Shown piece by piece: positions 7,926-20,800 of a stretch of DNA of 64,000 bases (the stretch's first letter is position 1; every line of letters begins with the position of its first letter). The stretch covers positions 62,928,863-62,992,862 of the forward strand of contig CM063284.1 in assembly GCA_032173965.1 (NCBI GenBank). Reading direction: 5' to 3'. Source of the DNA: Sitta carolinensis (Eukaryota > Chordata > Aves > Passeriformes > Sittidae). The notes under the pieces were generated by a model. The model saw nothing but the letters and a program-made list of their open reading frames with translations. It did no database searches and was not told where the DNA came from. A program made the translations under genes and the position numbers.

Positions 7926-10900
7926 GGCTGGCATGTCTGGGATGCCTCTACATTATCTTTTTATGTTTTTTTAGATAGCCTTAAGTATATTTTTAGGAGC
8001 AGAGAGAAGAGGAAGGATGGGAAAATTCAGTTGATAATTAGTCAGCAATGAAGGTTGAAACACTTTTTAAATTATTTCTTCAGAAGGATAAATAGGATCA
8101 GATCAGATAGAACAGAATGATATAAAAAAAGGGATTTTCTGCAAAAAACTATGCCCGTTATTTTTTTCCTGAGCCAAAATGTCTGCAATACAGAAGATTG
8201 GGCCTGAGGCATCAACACTGTGAGTCAAATTTCAGGCTTAGAGGTTTCAGGCTGGTTGATTTTGGGGATTTGCTGTAGGCCCAGCTGCACAGTAGAAGTG
8301 ATCATGTTCAAGGCCACTTAAATGTGTTAAATTGTTTAGAAGAAGTAAAGCAGAGAGAAAGCCTTATGCCAAGATGCTTCACTCAATCACAAAACTGGAG
8401 AGAAACAGGCAACTTCCTAAAGTAATGAAAATGCCTGCACATCTGGGGAGTAAAAGATATAAGGGAACTTTTGTGGCATTGTAGCACAAAAACTAACATT
8501 AACTGGAATTATTATGAATCAGAAAGAAGAGTATAAGCTTTATACTACAAAGACTCCAACACTAACTGGAACAAAATTTTTTTAAAGTCATGCATTGCCT
8601 GACAGTCTTGCAGAATGAGATACATGTTTTTTAACATAGTATCTCCAAGGAGAGAGCTTTCCTTGCAATATGGACCTGTGGATCTAAGTAACCTGATTCA
8701 AAAATACTGGCCCAGCTAGCCCAGCATGGAAGGGATGAGCACATGCACATGTTCTTTAGAATTCAACACTCCATTATTGAAGGGAACATGCTTCTGTGTT
8801 GCACAATCTAAAGGCTGTTTTGATTACACAGGGTAATTGCTCTGTTGGACAAAAATATTTGTTTTATTTTCTACCACTCTTCTTATTATCTGTGTCCCCA
8901 GTTTTTTTAAATGATGTAATAGCATTAGTATTTGAGTGAACCACTCTTCATAGTACTAACAATGCTTTTTAGACTGAGCAATTCAGTTTATGTTGATAAA
9001 TCCATGAGGTGGGAAAACCCATAATCTTTGTTTTATGAATAAAAGCTGAACATGTGGAAAACAGAAATCTCCTGCAAAGTCTGGATCAGAATGTGGGAGA
9101 TGAGTTTTCCTTACTCTCCTGTGGGCACCCTAATTACAGGAAATTTCTTGTTATTATTTCTTGTGGGTTTTGCACCTTTTCCATTTATTTGTTCCCACCT
9201 GTGGCCTGCATTTTCCTGATATTTTATCCAAGAGTGAACTATCTGTGTTCAAAGATAACAATAAGCATTGTATATAAAATTACAGAGTGGGTTTGTACAC
9301 TTGCGATTAAGAAATATACAGGGAAATACTGTGTCACATGGGGAAATTACCCCAAAGAGAAATCACAGGAATCTCACACTGGAGCTAAATGAATATCCAA
9401 AATGGCAATGAGGGAAAGCTAAAGGACAAAATCCAAAAATGCTGAGTGTATGAATTATAGCCCTTAGCTAAGCCTGATTTGTGAGGCCAGTACTTACACA
9501 GCAGATAACCCAGGCTGACAGCGACCTTGACAGCACTGCAACAGTAATATTTTCTGTAAAGGCTGGACAGCTTTCAGCCCATTTCTCTTGAGTGGGAGCT
9601 ACAAGCGCACTTGTGTGCGGCAACATGGACCAAAGTAATCCTCTGTGTGTGCCTATCAACGATCCAAACAGAATATGGCTCTTCAGGCACAACAAATTCT
9701 TCCCTCCCTTCTTTCTTCTGCCTTTGATAAGACCCATTTGAGGAGCATAAAGAACTTTTCCCTAGAGCATGAGTCCCCTTTCTTCCCTCTCTCAGTGTGG
9801 AGCTGAGCAGTGATGCAGTACAGAGGGATCTGGTTCCAAGTCTACTGAGAAACTGCAAGTATTTGTGACCTTCTCAACCAATACCTGTCTTTTGGGAATT
9901 GCAATGGATTTTCTTCATTTCTCCTTGTGAAGACAATGCTTCTACACTATGTTACATAGTTACAGAGATAGGTAAATTGTAAGTGCTTTCCCCAGAGCTC
10001 TTCTTTAAGTAAACTACGAAACTCTGGCTCATAGTCTTTTGTGGAACAAATTGCTGGGGGGATTAAAAAGTTACAAGTAAAAGCAATATGAAAGTTTATG
10101 GTTGATAGTCTGTTCCCTCTTCACTTTTCTGCCAAGACCCCTGTTTGCAGTACTCTACTTTTCGCTGGCTACAGCTGATATTACTTCTGTATCAAGCTGT
10201 AAGGCGTGCTGTTAGCTCTCGGAGCAGTGATGTAAATACTGAAAAATCCACCAAGGGAATGGGCGGTGGCAAGATCAACAGATTGCTGGAAGAAGTGGTG
10301 TGTCCTTTGAAGGCTTCATCTTATGTTCCACCCTTTGATGAGTCTTCAAATCCTTTGATGGAAAAGCATGCTATTGTCCTTGTAGCTGAGTTTCAAGTGC
10401 ATCTGTTACACTGCCAATGGACAGCCTGGGCTGATTCTAAGTATTTGCTCTGTTACAAGACAAAAAAACCCTAACAAAGCCACAAACCAACCCCATGGAC
10501 AGATTGATGGCAAGGGGCAACAACTGAGAGAAGAGACATCCTAGGGGGGAAAGCAGCTTACACAAGTCCAGCACAAACATGGGCTTTGCTCCCTGCAGAG
10601 TCTTTCAGTTGCTTCTGTGAAGGGAATAAGAACACCTTAATGATTGGGGTTTACTATGTGTTTGCTTTAAAAAATATTTGCACTGTGAGCCTTGGTTTCT
10701 GTATCTATAAATGGGAGCAATTTGGCTCAAGTGTTGCCCTGTGTGAGAGACAGGGAAACTGGCAATATTTGCAACTTTTCTGATTCGAGCTGAAAGGAAC
10801 TTTTTGCCCAAGTTGTCCTTCAGAGTAGAGAACAGTAATGTTCAGGCTTGAGTTGCTGGACATTACTGTTAAGGGAAAAAAGGCCCTACTGACAAGAAAA

Positions 10901-11470
10901 ACTGGATTAATAAGAATTAGTAAGAAGAAAAATTCAGGAGTCTCTGTAGATGTTGGGGTCTAGACCAAGCACCTGTAACACAAATGTGTGACTGTTCCCA
11001 CCCACTCCCTTTTACTATTTTTGTCCCATCTGAATTCCAGCCCTGCCAATTCATTCTCACATCTGTTCTCAGACTTGGTATCAGCACCAACTTAATCACA
11101 TTCCTTCCATCTACTGAGCTGGAACTGTAGGGCTGTGTAGGAGCCAGGACAAATTAACCCTTTCCCTTCATTAGCACCAGTTAGCACACCTCTCTTGAGA
11201 TGTAACTGCTGGTGTTTGATTGGGCAGCAGGGTCTGTGGGGCTGTCAGCTCCCCAAGTGGAGAGTGTACTGCCAAAATAGCCTGGCTGGTACACACTGAT
11301 TATGAGAGGCGTGGAGGGGCAGCAGCATCTGGGACTCTGTGGACCTGAGCACAGCCAGCAGATCAAGCATGTCCTCCTCCTCATCTCAGCCTCTCAGACC
11401 ATACCTAGCTCCATTGCCCAGTTCCAGATCTCTAAAACTGCCCCCAAGACAGTCAGGGCTACAGTGCTAG
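7926..11470. other. Non-coding, mostly unique sequence
   Basis: AT-rich sequence without recognisable exons, RNA genes or transposons. The open frames at 9054-9392, 9468-9858 and 10145-10474 show no known domain, no splice-supported continuation and no homology I recognise. The stretch at about 8870-9050 is AT-rich with AATAAA-like words but no adjoining coding sequence. Confidence 0.55.
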
Positions 11471-11859
11471 TCCTGTAAGGAGAGGCTGAGCAAATGGGGC
11501 TTGCTCAGCCTGGAGAAGAGATGGGTTTGGGGAGGGCTTAAAAGCAGTGCCCCAGTAAATATAAGGCAGGTATCAAGAAGAAAGTGCTGGGCCTTTTATA
11601 GTGGTGCATGGTGAGAAGATGAAAGGGAGCATAAATTGAACAAGAGTAGTTCAGAGAAGAATACTGTTTTCCCTTTGAGGACAGCCAAGCAGTGAAACAG
11701 GTTTTCACAGAGGCTGTTGATCTGCATCCTTAAAGGTTTTCAAAACCTAACTGAACAAAGCAACTTGGTCTGATCCCAAAGGTTACCTTGCTTTGAACAG
11801 GAGGTTGGAGTAGAGACTTCCTGAGGCCCCTTCACACCTCAATTATCCTATAAATCTAC
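11471..11859 (+). mobile_element. CR1 LINE 3' fragment (copy B)
   Basis: The fragment begins with GGAGAGGCTGAGCAAATGGG and GCTCAGCCTGGAGAAGAG. These correspond to the last coding part of CR1 ORF2 (ERL..FSLEKR) and run through the 3' UTR. It ends in CCTTCACACCTCAATTATCC, a decayed form of the CR1 terminus. Many substitutions indicate an old copy, truncated at its 5' end. Confidence 0.85.
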
Positions 11860-14800
11860 ACCTTTCATGTCAGAGAACATTTATTTATTACTGCTCCTCA
11901 AATTCATTGCACTATGATTCCAAGATCATTCCAAGACATCTGTTCTCTGCCAGTAATAACCAAGAGTATTGCAGACAAAATTTTTAGAACACAGTATGAA
12001 AAGTAGCTGTGGGATAAAAGAAAAACCAAGCTATGGACAATTATGCCTCAAAAATTAGAATGCAAGTAAAAAGGCAACAAACTTGATTATTTAAACTTTA
12101 CTTTTTCACCCAAGGGCAAACAAACAAGGATACATGCAATGCTATCAGAGACATTTCTCTGTCTTCTGGCTTTTCTCAATATGAAATAGATCTGATGGTG
12201 GCCTTTGCAGGAATTCACAGTCTCCAGTACATCTTGTATTTGAATTTTCAAAGTGTTCATAAAATGTGACATTTAATAAAGACAGCTTTTGTCTTCACCA
12301 CATCCCTGAGTCTCAGAACTCTGTGGCAGCACATGCACACACAGGGGCTCAAGGAACCAAGCACATGGTCTCATCATTTTTTTGTTCTGTGCAGCACTTA
12401 ACTATACTGAGTTTTTCATGTGGATAAAACCAACTGAAATAAATTCCTAACCTGCGTCACTCTGTAGAAAAAGAGCCAGCCTCATGTTTACACAGCCTTT
12501 ATCATTGCAGACATCAGGTCCTGGGAACTGCTGCCTTGTGGAGCAGTTCAACAGGAGGTTCACTGCTGAGGGAGCTGCAAATCTACTTTCCTGGCTGGGG
12601 GAAGCAGCTTCCCATTCTCCCTGCTGTCTCACTCAGATTCCACCCTCAGGCTTGCAACTGTGCCGTTAATTTGCCAAAAGCTGAGATCAGATTCTGGGAC
12701 CTTTGTGCTAGGATGAAAAACACTGGTCCTGAGGCTACATCTTTTAGCTAAGCTTTTTTAAATATGCATGCACCTAAGTTACCCAGAAACTCCTTGTTGC
12801 TGCCTTTTTTCCTAGGGATAGTAGCAAGCCTATATTAAGGACTTCGAAGTGCCCTTATATTACAGTAAATGCCCAGGATAAACAGATGATCTGTGTGGGA
12901 CTTTTGGGAGGACACCTAGTGCCCAAGAAGGAATGAGAGATTTGTATACAGTAGGAGCTTTTTTTTAAGTGCATAGTGCTGTATCTAGAGGCAAATCAAG
13001 TTGCCAGGCCCTCTGTCCTACTTACTACATAAATACAGTCAAATGGATTAGAGATCTAGGCAATTGTCACTGGTTCACTGCTTTTTACTTAAAAGGACTA
13101 GTTAAAGTGTTCCTTCCTTTGGGAAAGAAAAGAAACTACTCTCCCTTGCTACTCCCTCCAAAACATGCCCAACATCAGTAAAACAAGGCAAGCGACACTC
13201 CTACAGCTCCTAAACAACCAAATTTAGCAAAGTTTGCAATGACCCTAGAATAAGAGATTCTCCCCTCAGTTCCTTCTTGTCATCTACGTGGGTGTCAAAT
13301 CTCTTGGATTTGTCTTCACACAGCTTCTTTCCATTTCACTCCATCTTAACAGCTGTAAGTGTCTCTGCTAAATTGTGCTAGTACATTTCTATTAACATTT
13401 AGCAAAAGGGAAAAAAAGCCAGCTCAGCTGACAACTATCGGTGTATGAAGACTAATCTTTATATAGCATGCAGAACATGGATCTGTTCTTCATCTTCCAG
13501 AACAGCCTGTACTTTGTTTCTACTCCTCAACAACAGCCTTTATGCAAAAAAGAATTAAAATTAAAATCAATGTATTTTAGCATTGCTATGTTCACACTGT
13601 TATTCTCTCAAACTTCACAATTCATGCTGTAGTTGGCAAACTATTCCTCTTTCTGATAGCAGCACAGGGACAAGTGGAGCTCCTAGGAAAGACAAAATAC
13701 AGCTTTGTTCCACTTTGAAGAAATAGTCACAGGTTATCTTATTAACGCTTTGTAGTATAGAAAGAGTTAAAGCTTTTGCCACATTAAATAGCAACACATA
13801 ACCAAACACATGGGAAACTCGCCCTGACATAAACACAATGGCATGGGAAGCGTTAAAGCTTTTTGTATGGTAAATTAGAGCTTTGAAAAACATCTCAGTT
13901 GGGAGCAATTTTGGAAATTTTTGAAACGTGAATTACTGACTTTTTTCTCCTCCCCCCTTTAAATTGTCTGTGAGGATTGGTTGCCTTAAGGAAAAAAAAA
14001 TGTCGACACTTGACGTATTCAATCCATCCATAAACATAAACACGCTTGAACTGCAGTTGAGTTTTTCTTTCACTAAAGAGCATGTGGAAGCAATTACCTG
14101 AATGTAGATGTGATAAAGAATGGATAAAATGCAAACCAAATGATGCCTTATTACTTAATATAAAGAGACTGTTCTGCGAGATCAAAGTCATGCAGCACAA
14201 AATGTAATGGGCTTCACTGGAGAGATAGGCTTTGGAGATTTGTTTAAAACACAGATGCATTTTGATGAAATGCTAACTAGACAAAATTGGGGTAAGTTTA
14301 AAGAGTTTCCCAGTACCTGATCTATGATCTTCAATAACATCTTTACTCTCCTCCCACCTTTTGCTGCTCTGTACCATTCCTAGCTGCTGTGAGGCTGGCA
14401 ATAAGAAACTTCCCTGGCTTCATCATGACTGGGGATGAGAACTACTCTATGCTGAGATGAGAAAGAAATGTCACCATCAGCACCCCCTGCAGACTTGGGA
14501 AAGACCTTCTTCGTACATTCGCATCGACCCCTTGCACTGCAGCCTCTCTGTGCCTCAGCCATCACTCTGAGCCCACTTGCTACCTCAGCACATATTTCTC
14601 CTTTGAGTCAATATGATCAGGAAGGGCAGCGAGACAATCTTTCCCAGAGATAAAAATACTGAAGTGGAACAGAAGTCTCAAGACTAATTTCCAAATGTTT
14701 TCCTTCTACAGGCCATATAATAAAATACAATTCCCGTCAATATCCTGCTTTGTACTTCAACACTTTCTCTGGTGTTAGATATACTTCTCTATTTCTTTTT

Positions 14801-15837
14801 AGTGAATTGTATTTTTAAGACTGCGTGCAACAGACAAGGAGAAGGCATGTTAGGAAAGTGGGGTAGCAGTTTCCATATAATTCCACAATAACATCTGAAC
14901 TTGTTCTCTTGCCTTGACTTGTCTTCCCTCCCACATGCCCCCATCCTCCCCCTGCCTGGGAGCTGCTGCTTATTGCTTTTGCCCAAATGTAGATTTGATC
15001 ATAGTCTTTGTCTGAAGTCTATAGAGCAGCTCAATGACTGACAGTGCTGGGTCCCCCATAACATAAATCAATAAGCAATAAAGTTAAGTATCCAAGTCAA
15101 GTGTAGAGAAAGTGAATTGACATTGAACTGTAAGCATTAATTAAAAAGGAAGAGAAAAACAAGAGCACACTTAACTAGGAATGTTGGGTCTTGAGTTATT
15201 GAAAGGAATAAAAAAATAATGCAAATATGAAAAAGCATGTACAGAATTAATGCTACCTATCTCCACAGCATTAGGTCTTTAAAAGAAATCGTGTATGTTA
15301 AACTCCCAAAGAGACTATTTTCTTTGTTTTTCAATTACACGTGATAATGGGGAACATTTTGTGAATGACTCTGATGCTTATGTCGCCAATAAAACCCAGG
15401 ATACTGTACCTCATTCATGCTTATTTAACAATTTCATAAAGAAAAAAACCCAGCAGCACTGTAACAAAACTATGGTTGAATTGGACATTTTCCCTTCACA
15501 CCAGCTGAAGAATTGTTAAGTATTGCTATTGAAAACTCATTGTTACGCACGATTTTTGCAGTGGCCACAGTCTTCAAAGCAGCTTAGGAAGCAAATATAA
15601 AACACACTTGCCACCACAGAGAACAGAGTTTACAATGGCTTTGATCGTGCAAGCACTAATCCTTTAATTTTAGAGGGGTTATTCACAGGAATAAATATTA
15701 AAATAATACCACGTATTGGCACTGTCAGATCATAATTAGATGTGAACATGACACATTGAAAGACAAAAGCAAGGTGAAAAATGTAATGATTGAGTGATTG
15801 TTGAGTACAGCTCACCTGGGTGCTATAGCAGCTTTTC

Positions 15838-15863
15838 TTTTTTTTTTTTTTTTTTTTTTTTTT
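15838..15863. repeat. Poly-T run (T26)
   Basis: This is an uninterrupted T run. No gene or retrocopy sequence is recognisable on either side, so it is a simple repeat rather than a visible retroposon tail. Confidence 0.9.
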
Positions 15864-16577
15864 GGTTGTCCTTTTCAGCTTGCTTGGAGTCAGAAACGAG
15901 AGACCCAGAGAGAGACAGGAATGATGGGGTGGGGACTAGTATCAGTGTTAAACTGGCAGCAGCATAGAGTAATGGCAGTGTGGCTAAAACATCATCTGGG
16001 AGATTCATTTTCTTACAGCAGAAATTCAGCTTGTAACGATGACCTTAATCATCCTGCTTAGGTTGTTTAATCACTCCTTTCCACCACTATTTTTCCCCCG
16101 ACAAAACTGAACTCCCAACTAGACAAATAAAGGATTGAAGGTGCTCTTTTGCTAACAGATCATCAACTTATCATTGCTGCAGTGGGAATGGGTTCAGGCC
16201 AACATCTCCCAGTCAAGACCAAGGCTGGGCTGGCAGCGCCTTGTTAGTACATTAGCTTCATTACCTTTGGCTAATGGTCAAGTTAGAATAATTTGCTGTT
16301 ATGTGGATCGTATGTTTTGGAGCTCATTTTGTGCCCTGCAGAGCACTGTCAGTCCATCATTTCATTCACTACTCCATTTTAAAAACAAAACCTGGTGGTG
16401 ATGGGGAGGATGCATGACCACTTCTATTACTGCTGGCACACAGGCTCATTCTGGGACATTCTGCCTCATTCAAAACACACTGCATGGCCTTGTGCTGGAG
16501 TGTGGCATGGTCTCCTCCTTCCTGCAGGGATGTATGAAAGTGAATCATTGTCCTTAAGGATTTGGTTATTTGGTTTG

Positions 16578-16617
16578 TTTTTTTTTTTTTTTTTTTTTGT
16601 TTTTTTTTTTTTTTTTT
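16578..16617. repeat. Poly-T run, T21-G-T18
   Basis: This simple repeat has one interrupting G and is followed by GTTTAGTTTAGTTT. No adjoining retroposon body was recognised. Confidence 0.9.
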
Positions 16618-17390
16618 GTTTAGTTTAGTTTGCTATCTTCTTTAAACTTTAGGGTTTGTTCTGAGTTAATATTTGGGCTGTCAGGTTTTTGTTCCTCTTC
16701 TAGGCTTGAGATGACAGTGATTTTAGTGAAAGGAAAGGTTTTAATTGTGGAGATGGACTTCTGTTTAGGATGATGGTTAAAAGTTTAGTGGGTTTGTAAG
16801 AACAGATACTGCATCTCTGTCACTTAAAAAGCCCAAATACACAGGGTCAGTTTTGTTATGCCATTCCCAATGAAGTGAATGTGTCTTCCTGTGGCATTAA
16901 TTTGCAGCTCCAAATCCACAAGCTCCATTCATACAGCACCTGTTAACTGCCTTGATTTGACGCAGATGTAACCATTAGCAGAATCTGCCCTCAGCCTCTG
17001 AATTTCTTGTGAAAATAAGGGGTTTAATTACCTAGATGAGAAGCTGAAAAGCTTCTAATGACAGCTGCTGAAAGATCTTCCATTTGAAAAATGTACCAGG
17101 TGACCCTGAGTATGTCCATTTCAGGTGGCTGAATTCATTGACCTGAAAGACAGATTTCAAGTGTTTTCACCTAACAACACCCTGTGCAGTGGAGATCCAT
17201 ATGGTCTGACAGACAGTTTCCATGTTAGCAGGTAATGGTTGTGCTGACAGTCTGGCAGGCAGCAGGAGGTCTGTATGTCCTGGAGAGGAGCACTCTGGCT
17301 AGTAGCAGACCCACTCCTCCAGTCCATAGCTTGCATTAATTAGGAATTAACTCTGTCTAGCTCTGGGTGTGGACTTGCAGGAGTGAGTGC

Positions 17391-17845
17391 AGAGGAGGCT
17401 GTGAAGATGATCAGGGACTGAAGCACCTCTCTCCTATGAAGACAGGCTGAGACAGTCAGGGTTGTTCAGCCTGGAGAAGAGAAAGCTCCAGGGAGGGCTG
17501 GCTGCTTAGAGCAGTCTTACAGTGCCTTAAGGGGACCTGCCAAAAGAGTTGGAGAAGGATTTTTATAAGGGCATGTAGGGATAGAACAGGAGCTTTAAAC
17601 TGAATGTGGCTGGGTTTAGATTACATACTAGGATGAATCTGTATTTACTGTGAGGGTGGTGAGGCACTGAACAGGTTGCCCAGAGAAGCTGTGGCTGTCC
17701 CACTCCTGGAAGTGTTCAAGGCCAGGTTGGGTGGGGCTTTGAGTAGCCTGATTTAGTAGAAGGTGTCCCTACCTAAGGCAGGGGGCTGGAACAAATGTTC
17801 ATTAACAGATGTCCCTTCCAGTCCAAACTGTTCTATGATTCTATG
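17391..17845 (+). mobile_element. CR1 LINE 3' fragment (copy C)
   Basis: Starts near AGAGGAGGCT..GATGATCAGGGACTG and CTCTCCTATGAAGACAGG (the RT C-terminal coding end). It runs through the 3' UTR (GTTGCCCAGAGAAGCTGTGG, AGGCCAGGTTGG) to a clean CR1 terminus, TTCTATGATTCTATG at 17831-17845. The intact terminal 8-base repeats make this the best-preserved 3' end of the + strand copies. Confidence 0.92.
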
Positions 17846-20800
17846 TCTCTATGAAATCTGTGTGCTTGCCATGTCCCCTGTGGACTGATGGTGCTTCAAG
17901 CACCCCAAGAGTAGTCTAGGTGGCCTTACTGATATCTGTGCTTAATGACTGAGTCTGGATCTGAGAGAGTGCTAGGGAGAATGTGTGAGGATGGGAGGCG
18001 ACCAGGGCTGGGCATCATTCTGGAGACTGGATTTGGAGCTTCTGCTCCCAGCTAAATAAAAAGCATCAGATTGTGAAGGAAGCTGGAGCAGGTGCTCCAT
18101 ACTTGCTGACATGGTATGCTTTTCTCCTGCTCTCAAGACAACTATGATGCCTGGCAACTGCAGTCAAGTCAAATATTAGACCCACTTCTGCAAGCAACTG
18201 CTTGTCAGTCCCACGTGCCCCAAGTGGAGCTGCAGTATTTGTTCTCCACAGCTGTGGAAATGCAATTGTATTGTGGAGAGGCAATCTTTTGTCACTCGAA
18301 AATTCACCATTTCATTTCCTTTTAAAGCATTTTCAGGGTTTGTTTCCCTCTGGGTACTGAGAGATTTTTTTAAAATAAAATAAAACAAAACAGGTTCATC
18401 TCCAAGGAGATGTGAGAAGCAGCTTTGGGGAAAACTGATGCTGAACAGAAGTTTCAGCTAAAAACATGAGCATGTGACAGAAGGCTGCGATGGCACACTT
18501 GCCATCTCAGCTGCGTGTGTGGTGCCCAGGGGTGTCCGAGGCTCCAGAACTAGTCTGTGTGTCCTTTCAGGCCACTTCATTGTTCTTGTCTGCTTTTTAT
18601 GGCCACATCACAGCTTCAGAGAGCAGACCTCACCCTCTTTTAAACTTGACCTGCGCAGCCCCATTGCGTGAGAACATAGCCCAGTCTGCAACATCACAGC
18701 CACTTCCATGGTGAATTGGATTTGTCAGTCTCTGTGGGCTGTGGTCTTATAATGTGCTATATTATTAAGTTGCTTTGCCTTAAGTTGCCAACTAATGGAA
18801 TAACCTCTTTGTCTTTATTAGAAAGAGTCCACAGCTTTATTAAGTTACATAATTCAGAACCAATAGCGTAATCAATAAAACATTAACAAATATCTAACCT
18901 TAGACAAACCTCACATATTGATTTCTTTAAACATTCTCACAAAGCCTGTCTTTGGCCGAAAAAAATTCCATTCTGTCTCAGTGGCAAGCCCCAAAAACAC
19001 TTAATGCATTAAGGTGTGGGCACAGGAGGACAAATTGAATTGGCTTCCTTGGAAATCAAGCTGGCTCTCCCCTGGTCTTTGTGCATCCACCTCAGAATAA
19101 TTATCTTTTGCAATTTGGAAGGAAGCTCAAGTTTTCTCTTTTCTGCTTCATCTTAGCAAAGAAAATACTGTGTGTTGCAAAATACAGTTGTTACCACATA
19201 GTTAAAAATGAACATAAATAATCTCTTACTGCATGGACAAAAATAGATACTGCAAAACCTGTATTACCTGATGGTGATTAACCCTGGGGATCCTCAGGTG
19301 GACTATTACCAGCTGTCGTAGTATCAAGCTTGACCTAGCCCTGTGTCTGCATGAGGTAGGAAGTTGTGTTTAACATCAGGTAAGAGACTCATTTTTCTAA
19401 CACAAAACTTAATGTAAATATATTTTCCAACTGTAAAAAAAAAGTACCTGATGCTTCTTGAGAGCAGTTTAGTGGATGATACTGATATATCTTCAGTTAT
19501 GCTTTTGGTACAATCAGGAGAGCTAGTATTGTATTATGTGAAAAAAAAACCCAAATCATCAGATGCTGTCTTGCAAGGAATCTATGTGCAGTTTCACACA
19601 ACAGAATTGCACCAATGATAATTTCACAGGTAATTTAGAACTAGGATGGAGGAAGTAGCAAAAAAAGCATCTCAGGAATACAGCAGCAAGGAAATAGAAC
19701 AGGTGTGCATCTGCTTCATCTTTAGTTTGAGTGCTTTGGTGAATACATACATATAATTTCTGGAACAATTAAGTGCTTAATCTTTTTGTAACCTATATCC
19801 TTGTGTGGTGCATTTATGTAATGAAATTTTTTTTACTTTACTTTTCTTTAAAAACAGAATCATCACTCATTTTGCAAGACTTTCAATGGTTTCCTAGTCA
19901 AAAGGGATGTAGGTGAGATGGAGGAATAAAGCTTCCCAGCAAATGCTGGGGACTAGTGTGCAGAGTTCCCTGGTCCCCTTTGGAGACTTTATCATTTAAC
20001 AACCACAACTCTCCTTTATTAGATCACTATAAAACAAGTGCCTGGAGGGAGTCAGAAATGAATTGAATTTTGTAGATTTAAATGATTGTGTGGGACCTTT
20101 TTGGCTTAATATATACCCTGGAGAGGTTTGCTACTAGAACTTGGGAACTTTATAATAAGAATAATTCCTTAGCTAGAGATCTTTATCTTGTTACATTAAT
20201 GATTCACTGGGGGGTTATGCTGGAAAATGAAGGGAAATTTTTTAAAAGGCCATTAGATCAAATATTCTTATAGAGACATGCACAGAGATGGTCAACAAAG
20301 ATTTACAGGTTGGTGAGATAAGGTTTTTATTGCCTTTGTGCTGCATGCACAGGGCAGCTGGACATTTCAGGAGGTCCCACCTGTGCTCCTGCTCAGGATT
20401 TTCTTCAGATCACAATCAGCACTCAACAAGGTATGGCTTTGCAGGCCATGTCCTACTTGTGCACTGCAAAATACACACACAGCAAGGGAATTCATGTAAG
20501 TAGTGGGTATTGCTACCTTTGCTTCAAAGGTATGGGCCAGACTCTGCGTCCAGACCGATTTTTTTTCATCCCTGCCTTTATCCCAGAGGTATTGCAACCC
20601 TGTTCCTCAGCTCCAGCTCTGCTACATCAGTCCCAGCATGGACTATTTATAGTGCCCACAGCTCCTGCTGCATTTGGTGGATGCTCAAGGTCTCTAAATA
20701 GCAACTGTGTGTTCTCCAAGGATGTGCCGTTTGGAGAATGCAGACTCTACTTGTACTTTGCCCATGCAAAACATTTACTGCATTTCTGCCATTTATAGCT

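Larger units (their letters stand above)
11860..17390. other. Non-coding sequence with homopolymer runs
   Basis: No gene is recognised. Notable items are an AT-rich stretch at about 13870-14260 that could be a conserved element, a T26 run at 15838-15863, and a T21-G-T18 run at 16578-16617. Short open frames have no domains. Confidence 0.55.

Noticed and set aside
15838..16617. Two long poly-T runs considered as tails of antisense processed pseudogenes
   Set aside because: No recognisable coding or small-RNA sequence adjoins either run, and no target-site duplication was seen.
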